64,000 nt of DNA from Achatina immaculata (GCA_009760885.1 CM019719.1:33989584-34053583), one strand, 5' to 3'. Positions 43,746 through 53,382 are shown, counted from the first letter of the stretch. Made by a program: numbers and translations. Notes: generated from the sequence alone by a model not told the origin.

Positions 43746-43975
43746 GTAAAGTAAGAGAACACAATTTTGTAGGATTAGACCTCGAAAAAATCGTAGACAA
43801 AGCACTTTAGTCTGAGACGGCTCACTTCGTTAGTACGCTGTTCTCTCATGGCTAGACTGTGTTCGAATCCCAGGTAATTCTCTTGTGATTTTTCTTTCTC
43901 CCACATCTCACTAAAGTGCTTTGCCTATGATTTTTTCAAGGTCTAATCCTACAAAATTGTGTTCTCTTAGTTTAC
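43746..43975 (+). mobile_element. TIR element with tRNA-like core, copy 2
   Basis: Inverted repeats of ~66 bp: left 43746-43812 (AAGAGAACACAATTTTGTAG, GATTAGACCT...) and right 43910-43975 (inverted copy). Between them is a tRNA-like segment with an A-box-like GGCTCACTTCGTTAGTACGC and a canonical B-box GTTCGAATCCC near 43860. Combining long terminal inverted repeats with an internal Pol III-type promoter is unusual for either MITEs or SINEs. Confidence 0.75.
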
Positions 43976-44279
43976 CATTGTGACTTACTGTACATGCTAA
44001 GGCCAGCCCTCAAAAAAGCAGCCTCACGAACTACTGTCACTTATTTGTGCTAGTTCCTGCATTTAGCTTCTAAAATCCTTCATTAATAATGTTTATGCTG
44101 TATATGCATCTTTCACGTGAGCTGACTGATCCAAAATATGTTCTGACAATTTTTTCTTTGATTTGCTCTTTGTGTTTGTGTAGAAAGAATATAATCTGTT
44201 ATTGTCCCAAGCAGCTGTGTTCAGTTTTCTTTTTTGTCCACAGAGTTCTTTAATGTTTTAAGAGGTAACCTGCTTGATT
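43976..44279. other. Unassigned AT-rich sequence
   Basis: Nothing recognised. Confidence 0.4.
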
Positions 44280-44600
44280 AGAACCTTTTTTTAATGAACT
44301 TGATATTGCATCTTTCCATGAACTTGGCAGTCTAGTTTATTTGACTAATTTTTGTTTTTAACTTGGTATCCTATTGCCTTTGAATTATGAACCTGACAGT
44401 TTATTATATTTGACTAAGGCTTTTTGAACTTGATAGTATGTTGTATTTAACTAGGTTCTCTCATGAACTTGATAGTGAATTATTTTTAACTAGCACATGA
44501 ACATGAGAGCATACTGTATTTGACAAGTCCTTCTTTATGAACTTGATAGTACATTGTATTTGACTAGGTCCCATAATTAACTTTCTTTTATTTTACAGAC
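44280..44600. repeat. Degenerate tandem repeat, ~40-60 bp period
   Basis: Repeated GAACTTGATAGTATATTGTA then TTTGACTAGG, spacing irregular, at least six times. Confidence 0.7.
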
Positions 44601-44757
44601 TTCTTTTTGAAACTTCAGGTATCTGAGTACATTTTTTTTCTGAACTTTTTTTTCGTTCATCAGTATAATAAAACTGTGTGTGCAGGTTGTGACTGTGAAA
44701 ATGTATAACCTTCTTATAATTAAAGACTCCACAATTCTTTATCTTTTTTCTGTTTAG

Positions 44758-44844
44758 CACTCACTGTATGCACATCCAGTCACTAACTATATGCAGCACT
44801 GTCAGGTCCTGAACTCGAAAGCTCATTATGGAATGATATCACAG
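44758..44844 (+). CDS. Isolated internal exon, unrecognised protein
   Basis: A textbook acceptor (TCTTTTTTCTGTTTAG, ending 44757) and donor (ATCACAG then GTAAGA, from 44845) enclose 87 bases, phase 0 at both ends, open for 29 codons: HSLYAHPVTNYMQHCQVLNS then KAHYGMISQ. The other two frames were not needed for the phase argument. The family is not recognised. No adjacent exon with matching phase was found within several kb, where LINEs and SINEs fill the flanks, so introns would be long. It lies on the opposite strand to the gene at 47-54 kb, so it belongs to a different transcript. Chance pairing of splice sites remains possible. Confidence 0.45.
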
Positions 44845-44929
44845 GTAAGAATCATCATCAGACTCGCTCACTGTATGTCCGACATCCAGTGCACTGAAAG
44901 AAAGTTTAAAAAAAACAAACCAATTCAGC

Positions 44930-45000
44930 TTATTATGTGATCTTAATTCAACTTATTATGTGATCTTAATTCAACTTATTATGGGATCTTAATTCATCTT
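44930..45000. repeat. Tandem repeat, 23 bp x3 (LINE target site)
   Basis: Three copies of TTATTATGTGATCTTAATTC-type sequence, the last slightly changed. The same sequence recurs once at 46222-46245 on the far side of the LINE. Confidence 0.85.
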
Positions 45001-46221
45001 ATTCATTCATTCATTCATTTGCATGTCCCTTGCGGAACTTTGCTCCCATAACAGCACTCCTGTAGGCCTCTCAGTTGTGAGTAGGATGCCCTGCTGCTGA
45101 TGCATCCATTTGCAGATCATCAACAATGTCTTGCAGCCATCTTCGCTTTGGTCTTCCTCTCTTTCTTTTTCCCATTATGTACCCTTCCGAGATGGTCTTC
45201 CATAGATTATCATGACGTTTAATGTGTCCAAAATATTTAATTTTTCTCTGTTTAATCCTCTTTACTAGCCAGCCTTCTTCAGTATTAAGTTTTTGTTTTA
45301 TGGATATATTTGTTCTTTTTTGTGTCCATGATATCTGAAGAACTCTTCTGTAGCATTTACATTCAAAGGCATTTATGTGTTTCTCAGCTGTTTTGTTAAG
45401 TGTCCAGGTCTCACAGACATATGTTGCGATGGGAAAGATGCACGCCTTAAAAATCTTAATTTTTGTGCTTCTGTCTGTTCCTCTCCACAGATTCTTTAGT
45501 TGTATTACTTTCTGAAGAGCGATAGATGTCATCCTTTTAATTTCCCTCATTGTATCTCCATTATTAGTTAGTAATGATCCAAAATATTCGAAACTCTCCA
45601 CTTCTTCCAGTTTTTCCTCATTGATACATATTTCAGCTGCCTTATTTGTTTTGTCAGTTGTCATCAATTAGTTTTCTTTGCATTAAGATAGAGGTTTTGC
45701 TCTTTGCTGTTCTTACGGATTGACATAATTAGTTTTTCCATTCCTTTTTGTGTTGTGGACAGTAATACTGTGTCATCAGCATATCTAATCTCTGGTATTT
45801 CATAACCTCCAATTGTTATAGCATTGTAATATTCTTCGTCTACATCTTCTCTAACATTCCTCATTATATTTCCAGTATAAAAATTAAATTTTTACGGACC
45901 CCTTGTTTTATGTCAAACCTAGTTGTTGTTTCACCATTTCTTCTTACTGCTGCTTGTTGGTCTAGATACAGCAGTGATGTTAATTGTATTAAATGTGTTT
46001 GAAATCCTATTTTTTTGCATTATTTCCCACAGTTTCTGGTGTTGTACACAATCAAATGCCTTTGAGTAGTCTATAAAGGATAAATATAGATTCACATTAA
46101 ACTCTCTGCATTTCTCTATTGTTAATCTTATATTGAATATATGATCCCTTGATCCTCTTCCTTGCCTGAAACCAGCTTGGACCATACTGACTTCTTCTAT
46201 TTTCTTATGAAGTCTACCCAT
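45001..46221 (-). pseudogene. LINE (family T), 5'-truncated, with RT motifs
   Basis: Longest retroelement remnant here. Minus strand, 5' to 3': VSMVQAGFRQGRGSRDHIFN (RT blocks 1-2), YLSFIDYSKAFDCVQHQKLW (motif A, F-x-D-Y-S-K-A-F-D), a frameshifted region, EIRYADDTVLLSTTQKGMEK (motif C, Y-A-D-D), then FEYFGSLLTNNGDTMREIKR, YVCETWTLNKTAEKHINAFE, KRTNISIKQKL, YFGHIKRHDNLWKTI, KRKRGRPKRRWLQDIVDDLQ and MDASAAGHPTHN with a stop. The 3' end is a (ATGA)n tail. The endonuclease is missing and at least two frameshifts occur between motifs A and C. Flanking 23 bp repeats look like the target duplication. Confidence 0.92.
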
Positions 46222-46384
46222 TATGTGATCTTAATTCAACTTACCAGATCTTTCATCTGATACTGTAATGGCTCTTTTCATCTTAAAAGACAGTTTTACA
46301 GCAAGTATTGGCAGATGTTAGCTGTTTGTGGACCACACAATTTCTTCTTATTTTTTTCTTTGTCTTAAATCTCCCTGGAACTGC

Positions 46385-46625
46385 AAGCTGATGTTCTTTG
46401 CAACCAGCTCAGTGAGGATGGTTAGGCACAGTGTTGTGTCAGTCTAGGAGTGGGCTGTGGAGGATATTTTCTCAGTCCCCGACTGGAGCTTAAGACCAGG
46501 AAGCGTGCAATACTTCTTTAGCAGACTCCACCACTATGGAGACCATGGCAATCCCTGTCCCACTAGCTGGGCTAAGGCTTGTTACTGAGGACATCAATGA
46601 AAAGGTGGAACAGGATCTCAGCTGG
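46385..46625 (-). repeat. Unassigned interspersed repeat (family H), copy 3
   Basis: Inverted relative to copies 1 and 2. Plus-strand text TCTTTAGCAGACTCCACCAC, ATGGCAATCCCTGTCCC and GAGGTGG-like TGGAACAGGATCTCAGC correspond. More diverged. Confidence 0.7.
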
Positions 46626-46848
46626 CTACGAACTGTAGCAAACAAAACTGTGCTGAGTATCTTCTCCCTTCTCTCATGATTTATTTTACCCGTATTAGTT
46701 GACTTAATTGGTCACAGTAACAATCATGTTTGTGTTTGAAGATAAAAGCAGTAATCTCATTAACAGACAATTACCAGTAAATTACTGACTGAAGAAAAGA
46801 GAAAAACTGAAACATTTGGAGGTCGTCAATTACTGTAAGCAGTTTATA

Positions 46849-47006
46849 CAGTGCGTTTGGGAAATAAATGTGCACTAACCCAGTATCGTAGTGATATTTT
46901 AATGATTGTGGCAGGTAGATGTGGCTAGATACCGCAGACATTAAGATATCACTACGATACCAGAATCAGTACTGGGTTAGTGCACAGTTACTTATGGAAC
47001 ACCCTG
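46849..47006. mobile_element. mariner-type MITE (158 bp)
   Basis: The ends are inverted copies: left CAGTGCGTTTGGGAAATAAA then TGTGCACTAACCCAGTA; right, reverse-complemented, CAGGGTGTTCCATAAGTAAC then TGTGCACTAACCCAGTA. TA dinucleotides flank both (46847-46848, 47007-47008). A second inner inverted pair (ATCGTAGTGATAT) follows. CAGGGTGTTCC is typical of mariner ends. No coding. Confidence 0.85.
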
Positions 47007-47064
47007 TATAAAAAAAAAAATCTAGTAAAAAGCAACCAGAGAAAGTAGTTGGAGGACAGCCTGG

Positions 47065-47158
47065 TCAGTAGACTAATGATGCTAAATTTGCATGTAGGAG
47101 AATCAGCCAGTTTTCACTTTGCTTCAGCATGTGAGCATTTTGTAAAGACCAAATTCCA
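47065..47158 (-). CDS. Possible terminal exon of the minus-strand membrane-protein gene
   Basis: An acceptor-like CTTTTTATTTGTAG ends at 47159 on the minus strand. The base T then completes the split codon left by exon 47655-48415 (phase 2), giving an open stretch GIWSLQNAHMLKQSENWLIL then LHANLASLVY and a TGA at 47065-47067. The exon falls exactly in the non-repeat gap between a MITE and a SINE. An AATAAA lies at about 46680-46685 on the minus strand. The open length is short enough to arise by chance, and the upstream exon has an alternative stop at its own donor. Confidence 0.25.
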
Positions 47159-47164
47159 CTACAA

Positions 47165-47390
47165 ATAAAAAGGTTGTCCCATGGCAAATGCCATAGGGGA
47201 TGAAGCATTAGAGAACTCATTATTCTGGGCCATCAGCGTATGAAGTAGGGTGGCCAGTTCCTTTCCTCGCTGCCTTTCTTCCCAGATTTTCTCTGGTACC
47301 CATTTTACGAGGCTGGGTCGACCTCAGGGCTGTATTGGTTGGGAAAAAAAAAATCCCACTCAGTGTCATGACTTTTGAAGTTTAAGCTGA
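47165..47390 (-). mobile_element. SINE type C, copy 2
   Basis: Plus-strand text CATGGCAAATGCCATAGG, GGCCAGTTCCTTTCC, ACCCATTTTACGAGGCTGGG and TCGACCTC is the inverse of 13127-13373. The head is partly lost. Confidence 0.8.
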
Positions 47391-47424
47391 ATTATGTGTG
47401 AAATTTAGGAGATTGCTAGTGCAG

Positions 47425-47640
47425 TAAAGGTATAAGGTAAAAGTACCCCTATGCTGCTGTAAAGACACCTAGGAGATATGGTGTTAGCATCTATATTTTC
47501 CTTGACCAGTCAGGACACAAAAAAGGTGATGTGGTCAGCATCATGCCAGTCTGTCTTTATCTTCCTAGCTCCAAGAGAAGCCAGCTACTCATTTTTACAA
47601 CTGGGTCACTGGAGCACCTCCAACCAGACTAAAATGGTAA
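47425..47640 (-). mobile_element. SINE type A, copy 3
   Basis: Inverse of the type A body: TCCTTGACCAGTCAGGACAC, TGGTCAGCATCATGCCAG and AAGAGAAGCCAGCTAC. It lies immediately 3' of the exon ending at 47655. Confidence 0.8.
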
Positions 47641-47654
47641 ATGTTTTAAATTAC

Positions 47655-48415
47655 CTGGTATTTGAGCCTCTCTCAATATTTTCAGGTGGTGGTTCATGTC
47701 TGATGCTTTTAGGTAACCTGCCGCTCTGAGGAAACTGAACGTGTCTGACACTATAACCAGGTCCTCGTCTTCCATCACTTGGAGACAGTCGTCTTCCTTC
47801 CAGTGGCGGTCCTTGTCTTCCTTCAGTTAGAGACCCTTGTCTTCCTTCCAGTAAAGGTGCTTGTCTTCCTTCAGTTAGAGACCCTTGTCTTCCTTCCAAT
47901 GGTGGTCCTTGTCTTCCTTCAGTTAGAGACCCTTGTCTTCCATCACTTAGAGACCCTTGTCTTCCTTCCAATGGAGGTCCTTGTCTTCCATCACTTAGAG
48001 ACCCTTGTCTTAGTTCCAATGGAGGTCCTTGCCTTCCATCACTTAGAGACCCTTGTCTTCCTTCCAATGGTGGTGCTCGTTTTCCTTCAGTTAGAGACCC
48101 TCGTCTTCCTTCCAATGGAGGTCCTTGTCTTCCTTCAGCTAGAGACCCTCGTCTTCCTTCCAGTGGTGGTGCTCGTTTTCCTTCAGTTAGAGACCCTCGC
48201 CTTTTTTCAAATAGAGCTGCCCGTCTTCCCTCAGTAGTTTGATTTTTTTTTACTTCTGGTGCCAGGCCTCTTCGTTCGTTGCGGGGCTGACCCTGCTTAC
48301 GGTCGGTAGGCCGATGAGGTTTCTTGTTATCATGAGGATTCTTAGCATAGTCACGGTTGTCCTGGCCGTCACGATATGACTGCTGAGGCTTCCTGTGCTG
48401 TGCATCTTTCCTATA
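47655..48415 (-). CDS. Exon 4 of membrane-protein gene: basic tail with 16-residue repeats
   Basis: Starts after the acceptor CTATTATTTTTCAG (48418-48416 complete it) and ends at CCAG, followed by GTAATT (47654 down). It carries 253 codons plus 2 bases, phase 0 to phase 2. The first ~73 residues are polar and basic (YRKDAQHRKPQQSYRDGQD, KPHRPTDRKQGQPRNERRG). Then come eight full and one half copies of GSLTEGRQGPPLEGRQ at about 47789-48196. Each unit offers R-R/Q-G-S-L (basophilic kinase-like) and S-x-x-E/D (CK2-like) sites. The end is RHVQFPQSGRLPKSIRHEPP. An in-frame TAA overlaps the donor (AGG TAA), so this could instead be the last exon. The PPLEG repeat is probably disordered and cytoplasmic. 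Family not recognised. Confidence 0.75.
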
Positions 48416-48549
48416 CTGAAAAATAATAGTTTTAGAAACCATAATTCACAGTCATTATGTACAAATGTGTTCCTAAAGAATTCTTGCTAGAGACCTACAG
48501 TCTGCATTTGTATCTTGCAGAAAATTTTCAATGGTTTTTTTTTATCCAA

Positions 48550-48784
48550 CACTAAAATAATTATGTGTCTTCTACTTAAATAATTTTTTTGTATCCATCA
48601 CTGAAATAATTCTATATTCTCCCCTAGAATAGTTTTTATATCCACTAATGAAATAATTTTTTTCCAGCACTAAAATAATTTTATAATTTTACAACATTCA
48701 CTAAAATATGTTTTATATCCTCAAAAATAACTTTTAGATCAGCTGCTAAAATAATTTGTTTATCCTTTTCTAAAATGAGTCTTA
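48550..48784. repeat. Degenerate tandem repeat (CACTAAAATAATTTT type)
   Basis: Seven or so diverged ~33-40 bp units in the intron upstream of exon 4. Confidence 0.7.
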
Positions 48785-49115
48785 TATCTTACATCTTACA
48801 TCCTTCCCATGCCATTAAACATTACATTGGGCTCGCATGGTAGTTCGCAAGTTTTTATGTTTTTTGCCGAGCTTTTCAACCTCATCAATGGGTTTTATAT
48901 CCTTTAAACTGACCTCTCTTAACAATGTCCTCTTTAGAGTTTCACATAGTCTACCTCTTTTTCTTTGGCCTGTTGTGACTTGACAGCTTGTTTTGAGATT
49001 CTCTGACTGTTTCTTCTCATCACATGACCAACATATGTCCATCACCTGTTTCTCATCACCCATGAGACAGGTTGCTGTTTGCTCATCTGCCTTATCTCTG
49101 TGTTGTTCATGAATT
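48785..49115 (-). pseudogene. LINE 3' end (family E), copy 2
   Basis: The plus-strand phrases TCTTACATCCTTCCCATGCC, GGGCTCGCATGGTAGTTCGC and ACATGACCAACATATGTCC-like text match 4957-5230. The minus strand reads MDICWSCDEKKQSENLKTSC, QRKRGRLCETLKRTLLREV and DIKPIDEVEKLGKK, the usual GKRKRGRPR region decayed. Confidence 0.75.
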
Positions 49116-49479
49116 CGTTCTTATATGCAGCACTATGATGCTTTTAGATAACCTGCTGCTAGATCATAACAAGTGGGCCATATTTCTTAGTGATAACTAA
49201 GATGACATTTTGTTTGATTGTACAGTACTCAGTACAGTATCTGTATAACTCTGTGATAACATTTTGTTTGTTTGTACAGTACTCAGCACAGTACCTGCAT
49301 AACTCTGTGATGACACTTGAATTCTCTGAAGCTGATTTTGCCGTGAAAGTCTTGAAATGCAAGTGTCAAGTTGGATAGGAAGTGGGCTATGGTTGCTTTA
49401 TATAATTACTTAATAAGACTTAAGAAGCAGGTTTCTTTATAAGCTCTATCAAAGTGAGGAATATGTCAGTCTTGCTTCA
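49116..49479. repeat. Intronic tandem duplication, ~62 bp
   Basis: At 49200-49315 two copies of GATTGTACAGTACTCAGTAC-type sequence with TAACTCTGTGATAACA. The rest of the stretch shows nothing. Confidence 0.8.
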
Positions 49480-50575
49480 CTGATCAGGTTGAAGCCACAC
49501 AATAAGTTTGCATTCAGGAATACCACCAGAAGAAACAGAGTCTTGACCAGCCTGTGGTTCAATGTCCTTGATAACTATAGCCACTTGAAGCGGAACCTTG
49601 AATATGTTGGCACTAGAAAATGCAACTGCCCTCACTGTGTTACCTGCCCCGTAGTCTTGGAAATGAAAACGATCACCTTTCTCAAAACTTTCCTCACTCT
49701 TCATGAAGGATTCACATGCAAGTCCCACAATGTGATATATATCATTGTATGCAAAAGATGCAGAATAACTTACGTTGGTGAAACTGGCCTCAGATTAGGG
49801 GACCATATGCAAAAACATCTGTACACTATCACCCAGCATGCTTCAAAATCAGTCCTGAATTATTTCAATGGCCCCACACAACAGAGGCAAATTTGACTTT
49901 CTGGTAACAGCCAGTGTCATGCAGATGACACAAGCCACCTAGCGCTTGAGAACCGCTACACTGAGGTACATGGGACTCTGGAACCACATGGATTGAACTT
50001 GCTATTCAGCTGCACTTAACATTCTCCTCTTCCACAATCACAATCCCTCCCCACTAAGTTCCACTCCCTTCTCACTTGTTACACATAGCTCAGAACCTCT
50101 TCACAGCATCACATTACAACCCCTCTACCCCTATTATAATTACATATTTCACTTAGAACCTCTTCACAGCATCACATTACAACCCCTCTACCCCAACTAT
50201 AATTACATATTTCACCTTCTCCGGCCTAGATTACCACTGTATCACTATCTCTCTCTCCACCCACCCCCCACCCCCACAATTTCCCCACCCATCATCCTCA
50301 TTTATGACCCACCTATCACACATCCCAAGTCTCCATTTAAATACTCTCTACCCTCCACCATGTGCATTTCTGACGCACAGTGTCGGACAAGCCACAGCTT
50401 CTTACCTTGCAAGTTACAGCTAATTGCTCTATTCATTTCATTTTTTGTAAACATATCATTCATGTGAATTTATATTCTATCTATTTCTTCGTCTTGTATG
50501 TTTTTGTATGATTAATGCTCACACCAAAACGTCACAACTGTGTATTTGTTAAGTAATAAAGCTGTTCCTACTTTT
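49480..50575 (+). mobile_element. Penelope-like retroelement, 3' portion
   Basis: Contains a GIY-YIG endonuclease coding remnant followed by ~550 bp of 3' non-coding sequence with a ~65 bp tandem duplication at 50090-50215, ending near AATAAAGCTGTTCCTACTTT. A related end is at 51365-51570. The reverse transcriptase is missing. Confidence 0.75.
49489..50019 (+). pseudogene. GIY-YIG endonuclease domain of a Penelope-like element
   Basis: The frame reads KCNCPHCVTCPVV (Cys/His cluster preceding the endonuclease in these elements), then HNVIYIIVCKRCRITYVGET (the GIY-YIG-type core, I-Y-x10-Y-V-G), GLRLGDHMQKHL, a stop TGA at about 49897, and in the same frame HLALENRYTEVHGTLEPHGL with N and a terminal TAA at 50017. 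The C-terminal GTL-x-P-x-G-L-N is a hallmark of Penelope endonucleases. The single nonsense codon and the missing RT make it inactive. It sits in an intron of the minus-strand gene, in the opposite orientation. Confidence 0.85.
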
Positions 50576-50727
50576 TTCTTAGTTGATACATTTTGTTATC
50601 ACAGCTTTGCTACACTTCATGTATAGTTATATACTCATACACTAATTATTGTGTGTTGATAACTGTGAGATCACTCAAGTGCAGTCATCTCTGAACACAT
50701 CACACGCTCTATGGTTACAGGTAGTCC

Positions 50728-50935
50728 TGTTATGCCGTGGATGAACTTAGGGGATGTGGTGTTAGTGTCTTCCTTGACCTGTCAGGACACAGAGGGTGGT
50801 CTCAGGACATAGAGGGTGGTCTGCTCAGCATCATGCCTGGCCATCTTTCCTTCCTCAACTCTGGAAGAAGCCAGATAACCATTTCTACAGTTGAGTTATC
50901 AAGGACACCTCCAGCCATATTTGAAGAAGCACACT
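50728..50935 (-). mobile_element. SINE type A, copy 4
   Basis: Inverse of the type A body (CTTCCTTGACCTGTCAGGAC, CTCAGCATCATGCCTGGCCA, GGAAGAAGCCAGATAACC), with an 18 bp internal duplication (ACATAGAGGGTGGTCT). Confidence 0.8.
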
Positions 50936-51329
50936 ATGGAATTTCGCTTTATCAAATTTTCCTTTTTAAAGAACACAATCATATATCTACAAACAATATA
51001 CAACCTGAGCAGTACCAATAAGACATAAACCAAACAAATAGGATTATTTACCAGACTGATAGGATTATGTTTTGATAAATCCATCATAAATCAAAAGTAT
51101 CATTATGTCAAACTACATTCATGCCAGTGTATGTATACTGTTACAATAGTAACAGAGTATGAGAACAAGACAGAGCTGAATTAGGGTGTCCAAATCTTGG
51201 CAGCACAAAAGCTCATATGATGACTAACAATTTTTGTGTATTAATATATAATAGCAAATATATAACATGCACAAAGTCACTACAGTAAAGCTGGGATAAC
51301 AGATAAATAGATTATTTAGAAAGGCAGGA
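50936..51329. other. Intronic unassigned sequence
   Basis: AT-rich, nothing recognised. Confidence 0.4.
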
Positions 51330-51366
51330 ACAGGAGGCAAAGTTCCGCAAAATGATGAATGAATGA
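51330..51366 (+). repeat. LINE 3' tip (family T)
   Basis: Only ~37 bp: GGAGGCAAAGTTCCGCAAAA, then an ATGA tail, matching the last bases of 45001-46221. Confidence 0.6.
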
Positions 51367-51570
51367 GGAACAGCTTTATTCATTAATGAAGAACACAGCT
51401 GTAACATTCCAGCTTCTGCTTTAGTTATTATATTTGTAAATTTAGACTTTCTCTTTTCCCGTTTGTTTATCTTACATGTTTTTATATGAATAAGGCAAAG
51501 CCAGTCTGTTACAGGTGTGTGCTCTGTTAATGAGCATAGGTGTTCCTACCTTTCTCATATAGCCTAATTA
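51367..51570. repeat. Penelope-like 3' ends in inverted arrangement
   Basis: GAGGAACAGCTTTATTCATT is the inverse of the Penelope 3' end (AATAAAGCTGTTCCT at about 50557), and 51400-51570 carries a diverged plus-oriented copy (TGTTTTTATATGAATAAGG, AGCATAGGTGTTCCTACCTT). Inverted partial copies are common for Penelope elements. Confidence 0.5.
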
Positions 51571-52254
51571 CCTGATAACTGTAGAATGTTTACTTGAATG
51601 TAATAATACTGCCATCACAAGATCCAAAAAAAAGTTGTTAGTTGGACAATGATATGTTGAAGACCACCTGTACTATTCTCTTCATACATAAGGGAAGGAG
51701 GGATCCTCAAGCAAGTGAGATACCAAGGTTCGTTCCTATCCATCTTTTGGCGCCCTCTGCAACTTTGGTAGATTACCTTGCTTATTGACCTTGTCCTTTC
51801 TCTGAAGTTAATTGACATCAATGAGGAGTAAAGGCAACATGGGTTTGGTGTTTCTCCTTATCAAATGCTAGCACAATGGAGGAAATTCCATCTTCTGAGA
51901 CAAAAATTGTCAATAAAATACATGATTGCTGACAGGTTTCTCATTTCAGCTGGAGGTAAAGGGTTTGAAAATGATTACCAGAGTCAGTAAACTGTAGCCC
52001 CTATTACTTTAATTCAGTGGCAGGTTACGAATTGATGTGCTCTTCAAGATGATAGAGCTTGTTCTGTAGCTTCATTCCAAGAAGCCAATGACAATCACTC
52101 TTTGATGTCATATCTGTTCTACAATATCTTCACTGCAGCATCTACTGCACAGAATCCAAGCTCACAGTTACAGGGAAAGCACACGAAAAAAACCTCACAA
52201 AAACACAGAAGTAATCTTGTGAATATCTTTTTTTCAGTTCAGAATCTAAGTTAC
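51571..52254. other. Intronic unassigned sequence
   Basis: Nothing recognised. Confidence 0.4.
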
Positions 52255-52321
52255 CTGTGAATATGCTTCAGAATGTGGCTTCACTGTTTTGTGTGGGGTA
52301 GTTCCTGATAGATATTTTTCT
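52255..52321 (-). CDS. Exon 3 of membrane-protein gene
   Basis: 67 bases between the acceptor TTTACTTTCAG (52324-52322) and the donor TTCACAG then GTAACT (from 52254). The only open frame uses the first base A to complete a codon begun by the preceding exon's GG (G-G-A, Gly), then reads EKYLSGTTPHKTVKPHSEAY then SQ, ending at a codon boundary. The next exon (48415 down) starts at phase 0, so the join is clean. The other two frames contain stops. Supports a short polar linker on the cytoplasmic side after the membrane segments. Confidence 0.7.
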
Positions 52322-53105
52322 CTGAAAGTAAAGTCTTTACTGTTAATAATAATATAAATTTCTATGAATCATTTATGGTACAATACATAACAGATTCAAA
52401 GTTCAAAGGTTGAAAAGTTCAGAATCAGACTTCAGAATCATTGGATTCAGGACAGCTCCTTATATGTTCCACTACATGCTGCAGCATCCATTCAAGAGAT
52501 ATCCTTATAGTCAAATATATTCAGTTATTGTGTTCTATACTGTCTGATATTGTGTTATTTCATTTGCTGCATATAAGAAGTTGTTAATACTTGATACATT
52601 ATTTCAGATAGACAAACAGCAGGCTTTTTTGGGCCTCTCTTACTTTGCAGCATGAATATAAGATGTTGTTACACATCACAAAATGAGTTATCTGTATTTC
52701 AAAATGCTGACACAAATTTCTCTGAAATAATGTTATGTAGTCTGAAATCAAACTCCAGTGCTTTGAAATCATATCTATTAACATTTTAGACAACTGTGCA
52801 AAATATGACTGTATTTGAAGTGAAAAAAAAACCTACTCAGCTTGATTCATTTTAACATCATTAACATAAACATTGTCTGCTTATTCAGTTCATCGTGTAT
52901 ATACATGGATAAAAATAACACAGATGGCGTGAAGCTAAACACAACCCAGGGCATGACAGACAAGAAAGGAACTGACACAAGGCTAATTATCCATATATGA
53001 ATACAAATTTAATTGATGAGAGATACGAGTTTACTCTCCGGCAGCAGGCATTTTGCCATTTATATAGCTATGTGAATCAAAACACTGAACATTATATGTA
53101 TTTAC
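52322..53105. other. Intron, unassigned
   Basis: AT-rich intron sequence with no element recognised. Confidence 0.5.
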
Positions 53106-53176
53106 CCTCTTTCCTTTTCAAAGGCAATGTCGCTCTTGTGAACACAAGCCACACCCCAATCACCAACTGGTCTGAA
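53106..53176 (-). CDS. Exon 2 of membrane-protein gene
   Basis: 71 bases between the acceptor TGTTCTTTTTTTGTTCATAG (AG at 53178-53177) and the donor GG then GTAAAT (from 53105). Phase 0 to 2: FRPVGDWGVACVHKSDIAFE then KER and the first two bases of Gly. It joins exon 1 (ending TAC, phase 0) and exon 3 (starting with the completing A) with no stop. An alternative AG five bases downstream would bring a stop after three codons. Residues are mixed polar, with no membrane segment. Confidence 0.7.
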
Positions 53177-53382
53177 CTATGAACAAAAAAAGAACAGTTT
53201 ACAGTTGGCTGTTCTGGAAAAGTACTTATACATTACACATCTATCACGCACAAAAATAAGACGTCATTAATTTACTAACCAAAATATGAACCTGGTACTT
53301 TCATGAATGTTTCATTATCCGAACTATTTGATTAACCGAACCACCTAGGTCCCAGTTAGCTCTGATTTATAAGCAAACTTAC

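Noticed and set aside
47779..48237. 152-codon plus-strand frame with VFLQLETLVF repeats
   Set aside because: Antisense shadow of exon 4; the minus strand has the splice sites and phase support.
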